The notes beneath the pieces were generated by a model. It worked only from the letters and a program-made list of their open reading frames with translations. It had not been told where the DNA came from and did no database searches. A stretch of 64,000 nt of DNA from Streptacidiphilus pinicola (GTDB lineage Bacteria; Actinomycetota; Actinomycetes; Streptomycetales; Streptomycetaceae), in the NCBI RefSeq assembly GCF_003258295.1, contig NZ_QKYN01000075.1, positions 1 through 64,000 of the forward strand. The letters are read 5' to 3'. Position numbers and translations under genes: made by a program. Each line of letters begins with the position of its first letter. Positions within the stretch are counted from its first letter, which is position 1. Of the stretch, positions 62,101-64,000 are shown in pieces.

Positions 62101-62182
62101 GCCCGACCGGACTGCTCCGCCGCGCCCCGCCGCGCTCCGTCTCCAACGCCTCTCGCCTCCACGTCGCCGCGATCCGCTCCAC
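59108..62182 (-). CDS. glnE: Bifunctional glutamine synthetase adenylyltransferase/adenylyl-removing enzyme
   Basis: 1024 residues with the two-nucleotidyltransferase layout of GlnE. The N-terminal, adenylyl-removing unit has GGRELNYVSDVDVVFVGEP at about 230-250. The C-terminal, adenylylating unit has GGHELGYGSDADVMFVHDP at about 745-765. Both GSD/VSD-x-D metal motifs are intact, and each unit repeats WQVDANLRPEG or LIDADLRPEG and LGxGGLxDVE. It switches glutamine synthetase activity by reversible AMP addition in response to nitrogen status. It is single-copy in this window with no PII or glnA gene nearby; the next gene upstream is 73 bases away. Confidence 0.97.
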   Translation of the reverse strand: MERIAATWRREALETERGGARRSSPVGRLVRRGFTDPEAAAARLAEPALVAHAADSVLLDALAATADPDEALKGLAGLVEACPDEAERHALLDTLTTAKPLRDRLLGVLGASAALGEHLARHPHDWHQLVTFELHDIHPGPEEFVRRLYQHVWEEQPGIPRADALRTGYRRLLLSIAARDLTGTADLGQTAAELADLAGATLQAALDIAAEEDPDAARACRLAVIAMGKCGGRELNYVSDVDVVFVGEPREDVDPDTAVKAATRLAARMMRLCSDSTREGTIWQVDANLRPEGKNGPLVRTLASHLAYYQRWAKTWEFQALLKARPVAGDAELGQQYLDAVTPMVWQASQRENFVQDVQHMRRRVVEAIPPNEVERELKLGPGGLRDVEFSVQLLQLVHGRTDETLRSATTLTALADLSAGGYVGRADAAALDSAYRFLRTLEHRIQLFRLRRTHLVPTDEQDLRRLGRSLGLRADPVAELMAEWKRHGREVRRLHEKLFYRPLLDAVAHLDQEEAGLTTRLDGTALSAEAAQARLAALGFSAPADAFRHLQALATGVSRRAALQRTLLPVMLGWFAESADPDAGLLGFRKVSDSLGSTPWYLRLLRDEGAAAENLARILSSGRLAPDLLLRAPEAVGLLGDADGLVPRSPQMLDREVASAVGRADDVAAAVAAARSVRRRELFRTAAADVLGRLGDTDPESVEAAGLALTGINRATLAGALAACVAAAEAAAGEPLPTRLSVVAMGRFGGHELGYGSDADVMFVHDPLPEADETKASNAARAVFEELRRLLQLPSTEPPLLIDADLRPEGRQGPLVRTIASYAAYYRRWSHTWESQALLRAKPVAGDQALGQEFVALIDPLRYPAAGLDEGELRDIRRIKARVEAERMPRGADPTTHTKLGRGGLADVEWTVQLLQLQHGHAVPGLRTTRTLRALQAAVDADLLDADAAQALSAAWVQAARVRNAVMLVRGRAGDSFPAEPRELAGVARYLGYAEGHAGEMVDDYRRTARRAREVMEHIVYGE

Positions 62183-62254
62183 CGCTGCTTCCCAGGTCGC
62201 AGCGCCCGCTCTCGATCCTCCCCGACCCTACGTCCTTCGAACATCCGAAGCGGC

Positions 62255-62512
62255 TCAGCGCTCGGTGTCGTCGCCCTGCGCGGCGAGGTCCAGGAGCAGT
62301 TGCACCGAGGGTGCCTCCACGCGGGCCAGGAGCACGATCAGCAGGGTGGCCACTGGACCGAGCAGCAGGGACAGCAGCCACCAGTTCAGCCCGGAGCGTC
62401 CCTTGCCCTGGGCCAGCCCCGCGTTGATGAGCGACAGCGTCAGCCATCCGACGCTGTATCCCCCGAACCCGCCGACGGAACCGCTCGCTGTGAGGATCTC
62501 CTGACTCAGCAC
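62255..62512 (-). CDS. Small membrane protein
   Basis: 85 residues from GTG 62512, preceded by GGGGGAGC. Two hydrophobic segments, VGWLTLSLINAGLAQ and NWWLLSLLLGPVATLLIVLL, flank a basic loop GKGRSG. The GKxRSGxxWxxLSLLLGPxAT pattern is common in small bacterial membrane proteins of unknown role. It is upstream of glnE on the same strand, 72 bases away. Confidence 0.65.
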   Translation of the reverse strand: MLSQEILTASGSVGGFGGYSVGWLTLSLINAGLAQGKGRSGLNWWLLSLLLGPVATLLIVLLARVEAPSVQLLLDLAAQGDDTER

Positions 62513-62629
62513 TTCTCTGCTCCCCCTGTCCCTGGCCTCGGCCGTCCGTGGCGGGCCGGTTGGCGAGGCATCCAAGCAGCAGGGGCCACGCGGCACAAGG
62601 CCTACGGGCCGGCGAAGGCCGCGACCGCG

Positions 62630-62845
62630 TCAGGGGCGGACGCGGACGGCCCGGTAGTCGTAGCCGTCCTGCTGGAAGCCCGGGGCCTCCCACTCCAGCT
62701 CGACGCGCTGACCGGGCGTCAGGCTGCGGTAGCCGTCCATCTCGATGTTCGAGAAGTGGGCGAAGCAGCCGCCCGGTGTCTCGGCGGAGTCGAGCACGCC
62801 CCAACCGTCCTCGTCGTACCACTCGCGGACCGTCGCGACCGTCAT
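62630..62845 (-). CDS. Cold-shock-domain protein
   Basis: 71 residues, the size of a single cold-shock domain. VREWYDEDGWGVLDSAETPG and GCFAHFSNIEMDGYRSLTPG correspond to RNP1 and RNP2 of CspA-like proteins (usual forms KGFGFI and VFVHF), with Trp replacing the aromatic residue in the first. It ends YDYRAVRVRP as expected. It is one of the divergent actinomycete cold-shock proteins that probably bind single-stranded RNA or DNA. The ATG has GAGGGGGA upstream. Confidence 0.88.
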   Translation of the reverse strand: MTVATVREWYDEDGWGVLDSAETPGGCFAHFSNIEMDGYRSLTPGQRVELEWEAPGFQQDGYDYRAVRVRP

Positions 62846-62885
62846 GGTTCCCCCTCGGCGATGTCTGGACGAGCGCCACCCAGCG

Positions 62886-63014
62886 ATGGCAGCCTGGTCG
62901 TTCGTGATCAACATTCCCACGAGCGGCACCGTGGTCGCCATAAACGGCGGGAGCGGCGGGGGCGACGGGGTCCAGGTCACCGAGGAGATCGTCCCGGCCG
63001 AGCGGCCGGCGTGA
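62886..63014 (+). CDS. Possible small protein ahead of the peptidase gene
   Basis: 42 codons (MAAWSFVINIPTSGTVVAIN followed by a Gly-rich turn and VQVTEEIVPAERPA). It ends three bases before the ATG of the peptidase gene, which would suit co-translation. There is no ribosome site and no family I recognise; it may be chance. Confidence 0.25.
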   Translation: MAAWSFVINIPTSGTVVAINGGSGGGDGVQVTEEIVPAERPA

Positions 63015-63017
63015 CCG

Positions 63018-63650
63018 ATGCGCCTCTACCTCTCGTCCTTCCGCCTCGGCAACCACCCCGAGCGCCTGCTCGCCCTCCTCGGCGACACGGGACCGGGCGA
63101 CCTGACCGTGGTCGCGAACGCCATCGACCACGTGGAACCGGACGTCCGCCGGGCGGGCGTCGAGCGCGAGTTCCAGGACCTCACCGCCCTCGGCTTCCGC
63201 CCACGCGAACTGGACCTCCGGGACTTCTTCGACCGCCCGGCGCCTGACGTCGCGTCGGCACTCGCCCCCTTCCCCGCCGTCTGGGTCCGCGGCGGCAACG
63301 CCTTCGTCCTCCGCCACGCCCTCTCCCGAAGCGGCGCGGACTCGGCCCTCACCACCCGCCTCCGCGCCGACACCCTCCTCTACGCCGGCTACAGCGCGGG
63401 CGCCTGCGTCCTCGCCCCCTCCCTCTCCGGCCTCGAACTCTGCGACGACCCGCACCTGGCGCCACCGCTCTGGGACGGCCTCCACCTCCTCGACCGCCCC
63501 TTCGTCCCCCATGTCGCCTCCCCCGACCATCCGGAGACGGCAGCCTGCGACCTCATCTCCTCCCGCTACCGCGCCCACGGCGTCCCGCACCACGCGCTGC
63601 GCGACGGGGAGGTCCTGGTGGTGGACGGCGAGACGACTCAGGTGCTGTGA
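63018..63650 (+). CDS. Peptidase E-like (S51) protein
   Basis: 210 residues with the class I glutamine amidotransferase-like fold of dipeptidase E. The nucleophile elbow is YAGYSAGACVLAP at about residues 122-134 (Ser in GYSAGA), preceded by VWVRGGNAFVLRHAL, and the likely His is in VPHVASPDHPE. Peptidase E cleaves Asp-X dipeptides; related actinomycete proteins may have other substrates. There is no signal peptide. Confidence 0.85.
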   Translation: MRLYLSSFRLGNHPERLLALLGDTGPGDLTVVANAIDHVEPDVRRAGVEREFQDLTALGFRPRELDLRDFFDRPAPDVASALAPFPAVWVRGGNAFVLRHALSRSGADSALTTRLRADTLLYAGYSAGACVLAPSLSGLELCDDPHLAPPLWDGLHLLDRPFVPHVASPDHPETAACDLISSRYRAHGVPHHALRDGEVLVVDGETTQVL

Positions 63651-63666
63651 GGACCGGGGGCCACAC

Positions 63667-64000
63667 TCATCTGACGAAGGTGAACATCTGCGCGCCAAGG
63701 CTCAACGGTCGGGGCTCCCCCGCGAACCGGTGCACTCCCACCCCGAAGCCGGCGTCGGGCTCGGAGACCCAGATCCGCAGGAAACCGCGCTCCTCCAGCC
63801 ACGTGCAGATCTGCGGGACCAAATCCGGCTTCCTGCGGTTCCGGGTCCAGATGAGAGTCCCGCCGGGCCGGCAGAGCTCGGTGCAGTGGTCGACGGTCCG
63901 CTTCACGTCGTCGTCGGAGATGTTGCCGAATACGCCGCAGACCAGGACGAGGTCAGCGGGTGTCATGCCGTCATAGTGCCTCGTCAGCGAGGCGTCCCCG
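63667..64000 (-). CDS. SAM-dependent methyltransferase, C-terminal part
   Basis: The frame runs off the right edge; the visible 111 residues end at 63667. GDASLTRHYDG then TPADLVLVCGVFGNISDDDV, and ELCRPGGTLIWTRNRRKPDL, match the second half of a class I methyltransferase family common in streptomycetes (after motif II: motif IV-like VCGVFGN and motif VI-like PGGTLIWTR). The N-terminal SAM motif is outside the window, so an ATG at 63966 is not the true start. The substrate is unknown. Confidence 0.75.
   Translation of the reverse strand, partial: GDASLTRHYDGMTPADLVLVCGVFGNISDDDVKRTVDHCTELCRPGGTLIWTRNRRKPDLVPQICTWLEERGFLRIWVSEPDAGFGVGVHRFAGEPRPLSLGAQMFTFVR

Noticed and set aside
59126-63247. 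A 1373-codon plus-strand frame across glnE
   Set aside because: It is antisense to glnE and neighbouring genes and shows only Arg/Ala/Gly-rich low complexity.

Overview
The window is very GC-rich (most codons end in G or C, and GTG or TTG starts are common). Its gene content points to an actinomycete of the family Streptomycetaceae (Streptomyces, Kitasatospora or Streptacidiphilus): monomeric NADP-isocitrate dehydrogenase, GlnE, a class F sortase beside its secreted partner, DUF6191, a HelD/HelR-type RNA polymerase-associated ATPase, and secreted GH13 amylases with CBM20 modules. The genus cannot be fixed from the sequence alone. It looks like chromosome carrying accessory carbohydrate loci; there is no CRISPR array, rRNA or complete prophage, and only the tail of one insertion sequence at the left edge.

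Layout. 1-9 kb: transposase remnant, a LysR regulator divergent from a YeiH-type exporter, helD with an unusual leader, a DUF2306 membrane protein, PadR divergent from a cyclophilin-like protein, Nudix and HEAT-repeat genes, and a GNAT acetyltransferase. 9-18 kb: a glycoside locus with a secreted discoidin/beta-helix protein, a ROK repressor, an ABC sugar importer (binding protein and two permeases) and a GH1 beta-glucosidase. 18-23 kb: a DGPF protein overlapping an ECF sigma factor that is fused in frame to a broken tyrosine recombinase, a HigBA-like toxin-antitoxin pair, and small genes. 23-33 kb: isocitrate dehydrogenase, a methyltransferase, and a three-gene set of helical-repeat protein, HSP90-family ATPase and 1035-residue TPR protein. 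32-40 kb: a GNAT-TetR pair, etfBA, a tRNA-derived remnant, a 2,4-dienoyl-CoA reductase and an ArsR-like regulator. 40-49 kb: an RlmG-like methyltransferase, a PAP2 protein, two DHA2 exporters (one with its MarR repressor), metallo-hydrolase, VOC and quinone oxidoreductase genes, and a sortase pair. 49-59 kb: a starch locus with a 1827-residue amylopullulanase divergent from an alpha-amylase carrying three CBM20 modules, then a second PAP2 protein. 59-64 kb: glnE, a small membrane protein, a cold-shock protein, a peptidase E-like protein and a methyltransferase cut by the window end.

How genes work together. The extracellular amylopullulanase and amylase would cut starch. The ABC importer and beta-glucosidase would take up and cleave a beta-linked oligosaccharide under ROK control. 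EtfAB and the dienoyl-CoA reductase fit fatty-acid oxidation. Several regulator genes sit beside clear palindromes that overlap recognisable -35/-10 elements (LysR, TetR, MarR, ROK, and a second TetR-like operator before etfBA). Several genes appear to be leaderless, with a TANNNT box 6-7 bases before the ATG.

The strongest candidates for something undescribed are the HSP90/TPR gene set (26355-32370) and the ECF sigma/recombinase fusion (18783-20885). No gap between genes exceeds about 245 bases.
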